Part shown: positions 32,199 through 40,788 of the stretch, one piece after another
Numbering within the stretch: position 1 is the stretch's first letter
How the letters are laid out: each line of letters begins with the position of its first letter
Source: TH-plancto1 sp031431195
GTDB taxonomy: Bacteria > Planctomycetota > Planctomycetia > Planctomycetales > Planctomycetaceae
Reading direction: 5' to 3'
Assembly: GCA_031431195.1 (NCBI GenBank)
Contig: JANPCU010000099.1
Coordinates: 1 to 49,551, forward strand
Length of the DNA: 49,551 bases
Notes under the pieces: model-generated
Databases searched by the model: none
Told to the model about the DNA's origin: nothing
The model's input: only the letters and a program-made list of their open reading frames with translations
Translations under genes and position numbers: made by a program

Positions 32199-33074
32199 AT
32201 GTCCGCCAATCGTCGTACATTTCTGGCCACCGCTTCTGCGGGAGTCCTCGGTCTCTCCGTTCGAGCGGAAGCTCAGCAGGCGGCACCGACGAAGCCTGCC
32301 GCGATCCCGTTCTCGCTCGGCACCGTGACCTACAACCTCGCCGCCGAGTGGGATCTCGACACGATCCTGGAGGTGCTTCCCAAGACTAGCCTCACACATG
32401 TTGAGTTCCGCACCACCCACAAGCACGGCGTCGAGCCATCGCTCTCCAAGGAACAGCGCGCAGAGATCAAGAAGCGTTGTGCCGATGCAGGCGTCACAAT
32501 CTGGGGCCTCGGCTCGGTGTGCGAGTTCCACAGCACCGACTCCAAGGTCGTCGCCGAGCACATCGAGACCTGCAAGCAGTTTCTTCAGTTGGCCCACGAT
32601 CTCGGCGCGAAGGGGGTCAAGGTCCGGCCCAATGGCCTCCGTAAAGACATCCCCGAAGCCGACTCGCTGGCCAATATCGGGAATGCTCTCACCCCCTGCG
32701 GTGCGGCAGCTGCGAACCTCGGTCAGGAAGTCTGGGTCGAGGTCCACGGAGCCGACACCGCGAAGCCCTCGCGCATGAAGGCGATCATGGAAGCCTGCGG
32801 CCACCCGAGCGTCGGCGTCTGCTGGAACTCGAATCCGAGTGATGTCGAGGAGGGTTCGATCAAGCCCTCGTTCGAGTTGCTCGCCCCGTGGATCAAGTCG
32901 TGCCACATCAACTCGCTGTTCTCGAGCTATCCCTACCGCGAGCTGTTCAGCGAACTGCGTCGGATCCACTACGACCGCGTGACGCTGATCGAGATCGGCG
33001 AGAAGCTCGACCCGGTGAATGGGGAACTGCTGCTGAAGTATTACCGGAAGCTGTGGCAGGAACTGTGCGGGTGA
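32199..33074 (+). CDS. Tat-exported sugar phosphate isomerase/epimerase-like TIM barrel
   Basis: A protein of 291 residues. The N-terminal NRRTFLATASAGVLGLSV is a twin-arginine signal, so the protein is exported folded. The rest matches the xylose isomerase-like TIM-barrel family (AP endonuclease family 2): FSLGTVTYNL, THVEFRTTHKHG, GVKVRPNG, VWVEVHGAD, SVGVCWNSN, KSCHINSL and DRVTLIEIGE. These include the Glu, His and Asp positions that bind a divalent metal in the family. The substrate is unknown, as for many planctomycete homologues. ATG 32199 follows a GGGAG site; the frame before it runs through the palindrome. It lies just after nuoN, possibly the last gene of the transcript. Confidence 0.87.
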   Translation: MSANRRTFLATASAGVLGLSVRAEAQQAAPTKPAAIPFSLGTVTYNLAAEWDLDTILEVLPKTSLTHVEFRTTHKHGVEPSLSKEQRAEIKKRCADAGVTIWGLGSVCEFHSTDSKVVAEHIETCKQFLQLAHDLGAKGVKVRPNGLRKDIPEADSLANIGNALTPCGAAAANLGQEVWVEVHGADTAKPSRMKAIMEACGHPSVGVCWNSNPSDVEEGSIKPSFELLAPWIKSCHINSLFSSYPYRELFSELRRIHYDRVTLIEIGEKLDPVNGELLLKYYRKLWQELCG

Positions 33075-33084
33075 GTGACCAGAC

Positions 33085-33186
33085 CGTAGGGTGGGACCAG
33101 CCGCTTTGGGCGCAGGCCCACCACTCCCCGGACATGCGTTAGACATGGTGGGCCTGCGCCTCAAAGCAGGCTGGTCCCACCCTACG
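33085..33186. repeat. Long inverted repeat upstream of gltX
   Basis: Arms 33085-33123 and 33146-33186 are complementary over about 39-41 nt with few mismatches, leaving a 22-nt loop. The outer word is GTAGGGTGGGACCAGC. It separates the isomerase-like gene from gltX and can act in both directions. Confidence 0.88.
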
Positions 33187-33209
33187 ATTAAATCCCCCGG
33201 AAACCGTCC

Positions 33210-34796
33210 ATGCCCACTGTTCGCACTCGCTTCGCCCCCTCGCCCACCGGTTACATGCACATCGGCGGGATGCGGACCGCCCTGTTCAGTTGGCTCTGGG
33301 CCCGCCAGCATGGGGGCCAATTCATCCTGCGGATTGATGACACTGATCAGCAGCGGAACCGCGAAGAGGCGTTACAGCCAATCCTGCGAGCCTTCAAGTG
33401 GCTAGGGTTGATGTGGGATGAGGGGCCTGAAATCGGCGGGCCGTTTGCTCCGTATTTCCAAGCTCAACGCTCCGACAAGTACCGCGCTGCAGCTGCGAGG
33501 CTCTTGGCCGAGGGGAAGGCGTACAAGGACTTCGAGTCGCCCGAACAGACCAAGGCCGACCGCGAGTCCGCCGAGAAGGAGAAGCGGCAGTACGTGAGCA
33601 GCCGCCAATCGCTGGCCCTCTCCGCGACCGAGGTGGCCGACCTCGAAGCCAATGGCCAGCCGTTCGTCGTGCGGCTGCTGGTGCCGCGCGGGGAGAAGGT
33701 CGCCATCCACGATCACATTCGCGGCGACGTGGAGTGGGACTGCGACCTCATGCCCGACCCGGTGATCCAGCGCGGGGATGGGTCAGCCCTCTATAACTTC
33801 GCGTCCGTAGTCGACGACGTTGATCTCCAGATCACGCACGTCATTCGTTCGGAAGAACACCTGACCAATACCGCTGTGCAGATGCTGGTGCTCAAGGCTC
33901 TCGGGGCCAACCCGCCGGAGTTCGCGCACATCCCGTACGTGGCCGCACCCGCGACGACGAAGAAACTGAGCAAGCGCGAGATCGGCAAGTACCGCACGAA
34001 CCCGCAGTTCAAGAAGCTGTTCGAAATGGGCGATGCGGTGTTGCCGAAGCTGGGGCTGGCGGTATCGGAGGCTCTGAACCCCGTGATGGTCGAGTTCTAT
34101 GAGCAGATGGGGTTCCTGCCGGAGGCGGTACTGAATGCCCTCGCGCGGCTGGGGTGGTCGCTGGATGACAAGACGGAGAACATGTCGCTGGAGTTCGTGA
34201 CCGAGCACTTCACGCTCGACCGCGTGGTCAAGGGGCCAGCGGGGCTCGACCCGGACAAGCTGTTGGCGTACCAGGAATACTGGATGGGGCAGCGGTCGCT
34301 GGAGGACAAGGTGGCGTTGTGCCTGCCCTACCTGGAGCGGGCGGGAATGGTGGGAGGCTCGGCCTCAGTGGGGCAGATATTCCTATCAGCCACCCAGCAG
34401 CGAGACTTCGTCGCTCGGTTGATCGCCGCACTCGGACCACGGCTCAAACTACTCAGCGACATCCTCGGATACGAAGAGTATTTTGTCGCCGACGAGGCGT
34501 TGACCTATGACGAGAAGGGGTTCCAGAAACGAGTCCGCGACGATGTGCAGGCCGTGCCGCTGCTGCGCGACTTGGTGGACCTTTTGAAATCGATCCCCGA
34601 CTTCACCGCCGCCGCTCTCGACCGCGAGATCCACGCTTGGATCGAATCGCGCGGGATACTGATGGGCCAACTGGTCCACGCGCTGCGCCTCGCCCTGACC
34701 GGGAAGACCGCCGGTCCGGGACTGTTTGACTGCCTGGAACTGCTGGGCCGCGAGCGGTCGATCAAGCGTATTGAGCGAGCGATCTCGCGTGTGTAA
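33210..34796 (+). CDS. gltX: Glutamyl-tRNA synthetase
   Basis: A protein of 528 residues, class I synthetase charging tRNA-Glu. The HIGH-type box is PSPTGYMHIGGMRTAL (10-25), and the KMSKS-type box is KKLSKREIGKYR (251-262) with Leu and Arg in place of Met and Ser. RIDDTDQQRN (41-50), WDCDLMPDPVIQRGDG (176-191) and ITHVIRSEEHLTNTAVQ (208-224) are conserved. The anticodon-binding C-terminal half is less conserved, as usual. The length is slightly over the bacterial norm. It may act on tRNA-Gln too if no GlnS exists, which cannot be judged from this window. A stop-adjacent palindrome follows immediately. Confidence 0.96.
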   Translation: MPTVRTRFAPSPTGYMHIGGMRTALFSWLWARQHGGQFILRIDDTDQQRNREEALQPILRAFKWLGLMWDEGPEIGGPFAPYFQAQRSDKYRAAAARLLAEGKAYKDFESPEQTKADRESAEKEKRQYVSSRQSLALSATEVADLEANGQPFVVRLLVPRGEKVAIHDHIRGDVEWDCDLMPDPVIQRGDGSALYNFASVVDDVDLQITHVIRSEEHLTNTAVQMLVLKALGANPPEFAHIPYVAAPATTKKLSKREIGKYRTNPQFKKLFEMGDAVLPKLGLAVSEALNPVMVEFYEQMGFLPEAVLNALARLGWSLDDKTENMSLEFVTEHFTLDRVVKGPAGLDPDKLLAYQEYWMGQRSLEDKVALCLPYLERAGMVGGSASVGQIFLSATQQRDFVARLIAALGPRLKLLSDILGYEEYFVADEALTYDEKGFQKRVRDDVQAVPLLRDLVDLLKSIPDFTAAALDREIHAWIESRGILMGQLVHALRLALTGKTAGPGLFDCLELLGRERSIKRIERAISRV

Positions 34797-34826
34797 AAAG
34801 CCCAGTGGTGGCCACCCCTGGGCTTT
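34797..34826. repeat. Stop-adjacent palindrome, variant core GGTGGCCACC (copy 4)
   Basis: A 30-bp near-perfect palindrome directly after the gltX stop, with one mismatch in the stem. The core TT/AA pairs of the family have become TG/CA, keeping complementarity. It lies between the convergent gltX and trmB genes, ending 2 nt before the trmB stop, so it may serve both. Confidence 0.88.
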
Positions 34827-34828
34827 CG

Positions 34829-35596
34829 CTAGCGAATCTTATCGAGTTCGATGAGCCGTCGATCTGCGTTGAACACCGGCAGTGGCAAACTGTTCGCGAG
34901 CTTCGTCGCTTGTTGCGGGTTGAGGTCCGCGCGCTTGGTGCCGATCCCGCGATAGATCGTCAGACTTTTGCTGCGGGCGATCATCTCGCGGCGGGAGCGG
35001 CCCTCGGGGGCGTCGGGCCAGGGGGCGGGGTGGTCGGTCCACTCGAAGAACTGCGAGCAGACCTCGCGCATGTAGGCCCAGTAGGCCGGGTGGTCGGTCT
35101 GCAACACGAACTTCCCACCGGGGGCCAGGGCCTGCCACACCAGCCGCAAAAAATCCGGCGTCACCAGTCGCAACCGGATCTCGTCCGAGCGGTAGTACGG
35201 CTGGGGGTGGTAGCAGTGGATCTCGGCGACTGATGTGGCGGGGACGTGCCGCTCTAGCAACTCCCGCCCGCCGATCACCGCGACTCGAAGCTGATGCAGC
35301 CCGCGTTGATTGGCTCGACGTGTCGCATAGCGAATCACGACCGGCAGGATGTCGACCGCCAGAATGTTGCACTCCGGTTGGCGGTAGGCATGCGTCAGCG
35401 CCGAGCGACCGTTGCCGACACCGATGTCGATGAGGACCGGCCCCGAGCGACCGAACTGCCCATTCCAGTCGAACAGACCCGAGGGCAGCTTCTTGAGGGC
35501 GGTCTTGGCCCACTGGTCCGGCGCTAGAATCCGACCGGGAAAGGGCACGCCGAACTCGGACTCGATGCCGTCAGCGGAGATATCAGTGCCGTTCAT
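34829..35596 (-). CDS. trmB: TrmB-like tRNA (guanine-N7) methyltransferase, divergent
   Basis: A protein of 255 residues. Family features are the SAM motif LIDIGVGNGRSALTHAYRQP (55-74), the post-I LAVDILPVVIRYA, GRELLERHVPATSVAEI, LRLVTPDFLRLVWQALAPGG and TDHPAYWAYM. In place of the conserved FPDPWPKKRH-type segment it has HCYHPQPYY (127-135), which keeps the aromatic-proline pattern but not the basic residues. The likely reaction is m7G46 formation in tRNA, but another tRNA or substrate is possible given the change. I chose ATG 35596; ATG 35647 is an alternative. The frame continues upstream through nested repeats. It converges on gltX. Confidence 0.8.
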   Translation of the reverse strand: MNGTDISADGIESEFGVPFPGRILAPDQWAKTALKKLPSGLFDWNGQFGRSGPVLIDIGVGNGRSALTHAYRQPECNILAVDILPVVIRYATRRANQRGLHQLRVAVIGGRELLERHVPATSVAEIHCYHPQPYYRSDEIRLRLVTPDFLRLVWQALAPGGKFVLQTDHPAYWAYMREVCSQFFEWTDHPAPWPDAPEGRSRREMIARSKSLTIYRGIGTKRADLNPQQATKLANSLPLPVFNADRRLIELDKIR

Positions 35597-35661
35597 CTGT
35601 GGTCGCTCGTTCGCTGTTGCAGTGGCTGGTGATGTCTGGAGTATCATCGACAGAAGGCTGT

Positions 35662-35685
35662 AACAGAAGTCGTAGGACTTCTGTT
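35662..35685. repeat. GAAGTC-type palindrome upstream of trmB
   Basis: AACAGAAGTC (35662-35671) pairs with GACTTCTGTT (35676-35685) around a GTAG loop. It is a member of the family seen at 13065, 30492 and 44484, with outer pairs changed on both sides. Confidence 0.8.
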
Positions 35686-35728
35686 GGCTCGATGGTGTGA
35701 GCATCTCAAAAGTAGGCAGCGGTAGGAA

Positions 35729-35946
35729 TTCACCACGGAGACACGGAGGCACGGAGAACTCCAGACGTTTCACATGTTCGGTTTTGACAGGATGAGCAGG
35801 ATTTACAGGATGAATCACGACTCGATGTGGACTGTCTGTAAACCATCCTGTGCATCCTGTTGATCCTGTCTCCACCTCTCCGTTCGCTGCCGGATGAGCG
35901 TATTCGAGCGAGGTTCTCCTCCGTGCCTCCGCACCTCTGTGGTGAA
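35729..35946. repeat. Two-tier nested inverted repeat
   Basis: Outer arms 35729-35756 (starting TTCACCACGGAG) and 35915-35946 (ending GTGGTGAA) pair with small gaps. Inside them a second, unrelated pair lies at 35786-35812 (GACAGGATGAGCAGGATTT) and 35844-35870. The word CACGACTCGATGTGG from the central loop (35816-35830) recurs just outside at 35972-35986. The element lies between the divergent trmB and STAS genes. Confidence 0.88.
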
Positions 35947-36094
35947 CCTCTGCCGACTTGTGTGATACACACACGACTCGATGTGGTGGCATCGCGGTGT
36001 GTCAGATTTCTTACGAATTCCGCGACGCCACGCCTCTCTTCCCCCGGTGCAGTGGCCTGTTACAATCAGGCTCCCCATCAGGAGTCCGCACGGA

Positions 36095-36460
36095 ATGCTT
36101 ACCCATCTCAAGATTTTCTCGGTCGAACAGATCGGCGAAGTCGTCATCGTCACGCCCGCCGGTGACGGAAACGGCTTCCGCTATAACGATCTGCACTCTG
36201 AGACAAACGCCATACGCGGCCACATGATGAAGCCGGGGTCGAAGCATCTGGTCGTGAACCTGGAAAAGATGGATTACTTTGGCTCCGAGTTCATCGGGGC
36301 GCTGGTGTCGATGCTGCGGGAGGTCAAAACCCGTGGCAACAAGGGATGCATCTGTTCGGCCAATGCCCAGATGCTGGGGGTGTTGCAGAATATGAGCCTG
36401 TTCAAGCTATGGCCCCATTATGCGACGCGGGACGAGGCGCTGGCTGCAGCAACAGGTTGA
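36095..36460 (+). CDS. STAS-domain protein (anti-sigma factor antagonist-like)
   Basis: A protein of 121 residues. It reads FSVEQIGEVVIVTPAGDGNG, then LVVNLEKMDYFGSEFIGALV and VKTRGNKGCICSANAQMLGV with LQNMSLFKLWPHYATRDEAL. This is the STAS alpha/beta fold, with the conserved Ser (DYFGSEF, in the usual DS/T phosphorylation loop) present. Such proteins bind anti-sigma kinases and are switched by serine phosphorylation; the partner kinase is not next to it here. AGGAG precedes ATG 36095. The upstream frame lies in repeats. The gene is separate from its neighbours, with repeat elements on both sides. Confidence 0.85.
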   Translation: MLTHLKIFSVEQIGEVVIVTPAGDGNGFRYNDLHSETNAIRGHMMKPGSKHLVVNLEKMDYFGSEFIGALVSMLREVKTRGNKGCICSANAQMLGVLQNMSLFKLWPHYATRDEALAAATG

Positions 36461-36527
36461 TTGTCGCTGACTGATCGACCATATCTTGTCGCTTGAACTT
36501 TAGAACTTGGGACACAACAACTTCCCG

Positions 36528-36637
36528 ATATTCACAGAGGAATTGAACACGAAGGTCGCGAAGGAAGCGAAGGGATCCGTCCGACGATTCTTTTCTTCCT
36601 TCGCGATCTTTGTGTTCAGAATCAAATCGGGAAGTTG
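36528..36637. repeat. Two-tier nested inverted repeat after the STAS gene
   Basis: Outer arms CAACTTCCCGAT (36528-36539) and its complement (36626-36637). Inner arms 36544-36567 and 36595-36618 of about 24 nt match with a few differences and carry the CTTCCTTCGCGATC-type word related to 3-89. It fills the 280-nt gap between the STAS and metallophosphoesterase genes, with no gene in it. Confidence 0.85.
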
Positions 36638-36739
36638 TTTTTGACCATGTGCTTAGTCCACGCGATCAACGGAACTCCCTCAGTTCGCGTGGGCTAAAGC
36701 TCACGTTACTCGTTCTATATTCAGTCAGGTGATTGCCGT

Positions 36740-37492
36740 TCACGGGTTTTCCCCTCGAGTCAACCGGTCGAACTCTTCCGGCGGAACCCGGCCACCGGTC
36801 CTGAGTATCCCAGCTGTCAGTTCCACGGCCCAAGGTTCGACGTTCTGCTTTCGCATCAAGGCCAAGGTCTCGTCGATGTCGTAGGCCACCTTGCGGAACT
36901 CGACCCGGCCGTCCTCGATAATCGCGTAGCTGGCACGCGGATCGCCGTCGCGGGGTTGGCCGACGCTGCCGGGGTTGATGACGCGGAGGCCGCCCGCTTC
37001 GAGTTCGAAGGGAACGTGTGTGTGCCCCACACAGAGGAAGTCGGCCTCGATGCCCTGCACCCGCGCTTCCCAACCGGCCACATCGGTGGTCAGGTACTCG
37101 TCCATCGGATCTCGCGGGGTCGCGTGCAACAGCTGGAACTTGTATCCATCGAGCTGGATACGGGCGGTGATCGGCAACCGGGCGAGGAATTTGTTGCGGG
37201 CGGGGTCGATGAGGTTCCAGTGCAGCGGCCTCATCGCGGCGGCGAGTTTGCGAAAGCCGCTGCCGCCTTTGGGGAGAATCCGCTGAGCGACGGCATGATC
37301 GTGATTGCCTCGAACCGAGGTCTGGACATGATGCCGCACCCAATCGATACACGGCACGGGATCGGGGCCGTAGTCGACGAGGTCGCCGAGGAACAGGCAG
37401 GCATCAAACGGTTCCTGGATCGCTCGCAGAGCGGGCCAGTTCGAGTGGATGTCGGCAATCAACAAGATTCTCACGAGCGGCAGAATCCTCAT
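36740..37492 (-). CDS. Calcineurin-like metallophosphoesterase (YfcE/MJ0936 type)
   Basis: A protein of 250 residues. Metal-site motifs come in order: DIHSN (14-18), GDLVDYG (36-42), GNHDH (62-66), LLHATP near 123 and GHTHVPF near 156. This spacing and the final VINPGSVGQPRDGDPRASY are typical of single-domain phosphoesterases that act on phosphodiesters or small phosphate esters in the cytoplasm. The true substrate is unknown. ATG 37492 has no clear ribosome site; GTG 37474, with GAGGA upstream, would remove six residues. It is divergent from the small helical gene at 37623. Confidence 0.88.
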   Translation of the reverse strand: MRILPLVRILLIADIHSNWPALRAIQEPFDACLFLGDLVDYGPDPVPCIDWVRHHVQTSVRGNHDHAVAQRILPKGGSGFRKLAAAMRPLHWNLIDPARNKFLARLPITARIQLDGYKFQLLHATPRDPMDEYLTTDVAGWEARVQGIEADFLCVGHTHVPFELEAGGLRVINPGSVGQPRDGDPRASYAIIEDGRVEFRKVAYDIDETLALMRKQNVEPWAVELTAGILRTGGRVPPEEFDRLTRGENP

Positions 37493-37622
37493 GTCCGAGA
37501 ACGGGTTATGACGAACCGTTCCGCGAGAAAAGCGGTTCGGATATTGACCAGCGGCCTCGATCCCCGTCTAATGACTGAGTGAGATTCGGCAACTGGAGTT
37601 CTGAAGTCAAGCGGAGGGGGCC

Positions 37623-37916
37623 GTGGCTGCACCGGAATCGTTGACATTGCGTGACCAGCTCAACGGGGCGGACCGTCTCGTTCGCGAGATCATGGACCAT
37701 CTGGAACGGGCGTTCGTGCCCCAGGCCCACGAGCTGCGCCGTGTGACGCGCATCACTGGGGAGAGCGACCTGAGCCAGTTGGAAGACGTCACACTCCGCA
37801 ATCAGATCGACAATTTGCTGAAGAGTGATGCGTACACCAAGGAGATGTCGGAACGTCTCCAAGCCTATCTGGCATCGATCGGCAAGGAAGTCGGAAAGAT
37901 CGTGTCAGGGCACTGA
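37623..37916 (+). CDS. Small helical protein of unknown function
   Basis: A protein of 97 residues, not recognised. The GTG start has GGAGG a few bases upstream. The sequence is almost entirely helix-forming and amphipathic (DRLVREIMDHLERAF, LEDVTLRNQIDNLLKS, MSERLQAYLASIGKEVGKI) with no cysteine, signal peptide or membrane helix, so it could form a helical bundle or coiled coil. It lies between the metallophosphoesterase (divergent) and the kinase (same strand), separated from the latter by an inverted repeat. An independent gene is the likely reading. Confidence 0.6.
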   Translation: MAAPESLTLRDQLNGADRLVREIMDHLERAFVPQAHELRRVTRITGESDLSQLEDVTLRNQIDNLLKSDAYTKEMSERLQAYLASIGKEVGKIVSGH

Positions 37917-37920
37917 GTTG

Positions 37921-38004
37921 CAGCCCGTGGGATAGGCTTCCAGCCTGTCATCTCCGCGTCTCATCGGTCGGAAGAATGACAGGCTGGAAGCCTGTCCCAC
38001 GCTG
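37921..38004. repeat. Inverted repeat before the kinase gene
   Basis: Arms 37921-37951 and 37976-38004 (word AGGCTTCCAGCCTGTCAT and its complement) pair over about 29 nt. It starts 4 nt after the stop of the small protein and may end its transcript. Confidence 0.85.
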
Positions 38005-38097
38005 GGCCGATCTCACGAATTCGCCGCTCACTTCACCCGAGCGACTCCTCTCGACTCAATCACGATAACCACTCGAAACGTCCCCCCTGAAAGCGTC

Positions 38098-40788
38098 ATG
38101 TCGACTGGAACTCCCCCCGCCTCGGAACCGAGTTCGGTCCGGACCGCTTATGCGTTCCTGCGGCCGCTGCCCTCGGTCCGCGCCGAGGAAGAGGTCGCTG
38201 ATGCCCGCCAGCCAGCTGTCCGCGACCGCTGGGATCGACTCTTCCCGAGTACAACGGGGATTCAGGACACGGGTTCCTCGCTGAACGTCGCGGGCCTTCA
38301 ACTGGGCGACTACCTCATCCAGGGCCGGATCGGACGCGGTGGGATGGGAGCGGTCTTCCAGGCCAGCGACCTGCGACTGGACCGCGTGGTGGCCCTCAAG
38401 ATCCTGGCTCCCGAATACACGCGCGATCCCGGCTGTGTGCAGCGGTTTCAGAACGAGGCCCGCGCCGCTGCCAAGCTCGATCACGAGAACATCGCCCGCG
38501 TCTTTGCCTCGGGTCAAGATGGCGGCCAGCAATACATCGCCTTCGAGTATGTTTCAGGGATCAACGTTCGCGAAATGATTCAGCAGCGCGGGACGCTGAC
38601 CTCGGCGGAGACGGTCAACTACGTGCTGCAAATGGCCGAAGCGCTGCGGCATACCAGCGCCGCGGGGGTCGTTCACCGAGACATCAAGCCCTCGAATATT
38701 ATCATCACTCCGTCGGGGCGAGCCAAGCTCGTCGACCTGGGCCTTGCCCGGCACATGACGCAGGGGGACGACCTGACCGTGCATGGCACGACGCTGGGGA
38801 CCTTTGATTATATCTCGCCCGAGCAGGCGCTGGATCCTCGCAACGTCGATGTGCGGAGCGACCTGTATTCGCTGGGCTGTACGGCCTATCACATGCTGAC
38901 GGGCGAGCCGCCCTATAGCCGGGGTTCCGTGTTCCAGAAGGTTCACGACCACCTGCATACGGACGCTCCCGATGCGTCGGCGAAGAACCCGCTCGTGCCG
39001 CAATCCCTGTCCCACATCATCCGCAAAATGATGGATAGCCAAGTGGAGAACCGCTACCAGCGTCCAGAAGATCTGGTGCGCGACTTGTTACCGCTCGCGA
39101 GTGCGCTGGGCGTGCCCTCGCGGACCGGATTGTGGGCCGAGATGGCCGCGCCGCGATTCTCGTGGGCGGAACATCGAGGCTGGATTCTGGCCTTGAGCTT
39201 GTTGGCGATGATTGGTGTTGTGGCGAGCCTGCCTCCGCAAGAGGGAGCCCGGCCCGCGAACACGACAGCCCCCATCGTTCCGCAACTGGCTAACCTGGCC
39301 CCAGCGGAGGAGAAGCCCATTCCGGAGTCAGTCGTCCGCGTGACTCCCGAACTGCCAACGACGAACACGGCCCCTCCGACTTCACCGACTTCACCGACTT
39401 CACCGACAGCATCGCGGATCCAGAGCGGATTCAAAATCGGCACCCGGATTGGAGCGACGTTCGACCCGGGACTGCTTGTGCCCAACGCCTTGCCGATCAA
39501 CACGATGGCAGCTCGGACGCCCGATCCCTCGAAGGGGGCTCCACTGACTGCGCCCAGGCAGGACGAGCATCGATTCTGGACGATCGCATCGGGAATGGAT
39601 GGCACCAGTAGCACTCCCAAGTCCTACCCCACCCTGGAGGCCGCGTGCCTGGAAGCTCCCGACAATTCGACGATCGAGCTGCGGTTTGACGGTGACTCTC
39701 CGGCTCAAATGCCGATTCGAATTGAAGGCAAATCATTGCGATTGCGGGCTCAGGCGGGGCGTCGTCCGGTCTTGCGTTTCGAGGCTGCGGGGCCCGTCGG
39801 CTTGCCCGTGACCTCCCAGATGATCTCGGTCGTCAATGGGGGACTCGAAGTCTTCGATGTCGACATTGTCTTCCGCGTTCCCCGGGGTCGTTCGGTCGAC
39901 CGCTGGAGCATTTTCTCGCTGGAGTATGCGAAGCAGGTCACGCTGCGGGGCGTCTCCGTGACTCTGGAAAACGCACTGAAGCAGCAGCCGTGTACCCTGT
40001 TCGAACTCAAGGCCCCGACGGGAACACTGCTCGAGCGGATGATGCCCGAAAGCATGCTGACCGGCCCCATCCGGATTCAGATTTCCGAATCGGTGTTTCG
40101 CGGGGAGGCCGACGGGTTTCGCCTGACCGAAGCCAAAGATGCCCAGATCGAAATCACCCACAGTGCCTGGGCACTCTCGGGCACGCTGCTCGTAATCGAT
40201 ACGCGAAACAGCGTCTACATGGCGACCTCGGTCGAGTTGCCGCCCTGCCAACTGCGACTCGATCATGTGACAGCTGTCCTGGACAAGGGGCTGATCAGTG
40301 TCGAAGCGGGTGAAGCGGGAGCGGTTCCGACCGTCGATGTCCGGTGCGACAACTCCCTGTTCAGTCTACTCCGTCCCGAGCAGTCGATGATCACGATGAC
40401 GGGACCGGTCGAGATGGAGGAGTGGCTGGACCGACTGGTCTGGAAGGGGAACGCCAACTACATGGATGTCGTCGGCCCCTGGTGGGAGGTGTCCGCCGTG
40501 AGGTCACTGAATTCGCCGCTCCGGAAATTCAACGCCGCCGACTGGAGCCAGCACTGGAAGGTCTCGGGAAATACCTCGATCGACCGCAATGTGTTCGAGT
40601 CGCTGGCCGCCTGGGAAAAACCGGTGTTCCACGCGGTCGATTCGCAGGCATTCCATTTGTTCTCTGAACCCAACGAGTTTTACAAAGCCCCCGAAGCGGC
40701 GGACGGACGCAATGCCGGAGTCGATTGGAACCTGCCCCGCCTCCCGAGCGAACTTCCTCGGATGGGTGAGGGGATGGTTGATCGATAA
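38098..40788 (+). CDS. Transmembrane Ser/Thr protein kinase with beta-rich sensor
   Basis: A protein of 896 residues. The Hanks-type kinase domain spans about 71-335, with the glycine loop GRGGMGAVF (79-87), VALK (Lys101), HRDIKPSN (193-200) and the DLG metal motif at 213-215 (DFG in many kinases). TFDYISPEQALDP (234-246) is the activation-segment end. One membrane helix follows at 361-377, then a Thr/Pro-rich linker with TSPTSPTSPT (about 400), and an outer part of about 400 residues rich in short beta strands (about 500-860). That part suits a right-handed beta-helix (inference). It should sense a surface ligand and phosphorylate cytoplasmic proteins. A clear promoter is not seen. Confidence 0.9.
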   Translation: MSTGTPPASEPSSVRTAYAFLRPLPSVRAEEEVADARQPAVRDRWDRLFPSTTGIQDTGSSLNVAGLQLGDYLIQGRIGRGGMGAVFQASDLRLDRVVALKILAPEYTRDPGCVQRFQNEARAAAKLDHENIARVFASGQDGGQQYIAFEYVSGINVREMIQQRGTLTSAETVNYVLQMAEALRHTSAAGVVHRDIKPSNIIITPSGRAKLVDLGLARHMTQGDDLTVHGTTLGTFDYISPEQALDPRNVDVRSDLYSLGCTAYHMLTGEPPYSRGSVFQKVHDHLHTDAPDASAKNPLVPQSLSHIIRKMMDSQVENRYQRPEDLVRDLLPLASALGVPSRTGLWAEMAAPRFSWAEHRGWILALSLLAMIGVVASLPPQEGARPANTTAPIVPQLANLAPAEEKPIPESVVRVTPELPTTNTAPPTSPTSPTSPTASRIQSGFKIGTRIGATFDPGLLVPNALPINTMAARTPDPSKGAPLTAPRQDEHRFWTIASGMDGTSSTPKSYPTLEAACLEAPDNSTIELRFDGDSPAQMPIRIEGKSLRLRAQAGRRPVLRFEAAGPVGLPVTSQMISVVNGGLEVFDVDIVFRVPRGRSVDRWSIFSLEYAKQVTLRGVSVTLENALKQQPCTLFELKAPTGTLLERMMPESMLTGPIRIQISESVFRGEADGFRLTEAKDAQIEITHSAWALSGTLLVIDTRNSVYMATSVELPPCQLRLDHVTAVLDKGLISVEAGEAGAVPTVDVRCDNSLFSLLRPEQSMITMTGPVEMEEWLDRLVWKGNANYMDVVGPWWEVSAVRSLNSPLRKFNAADWSQHWKVSGNTSIDRNVFESLAAWEKPVFHAVDSQAFHLFSEPNEFYKAPEAADGRNAGVDWNLPRLPSELPRMGEGMVDR

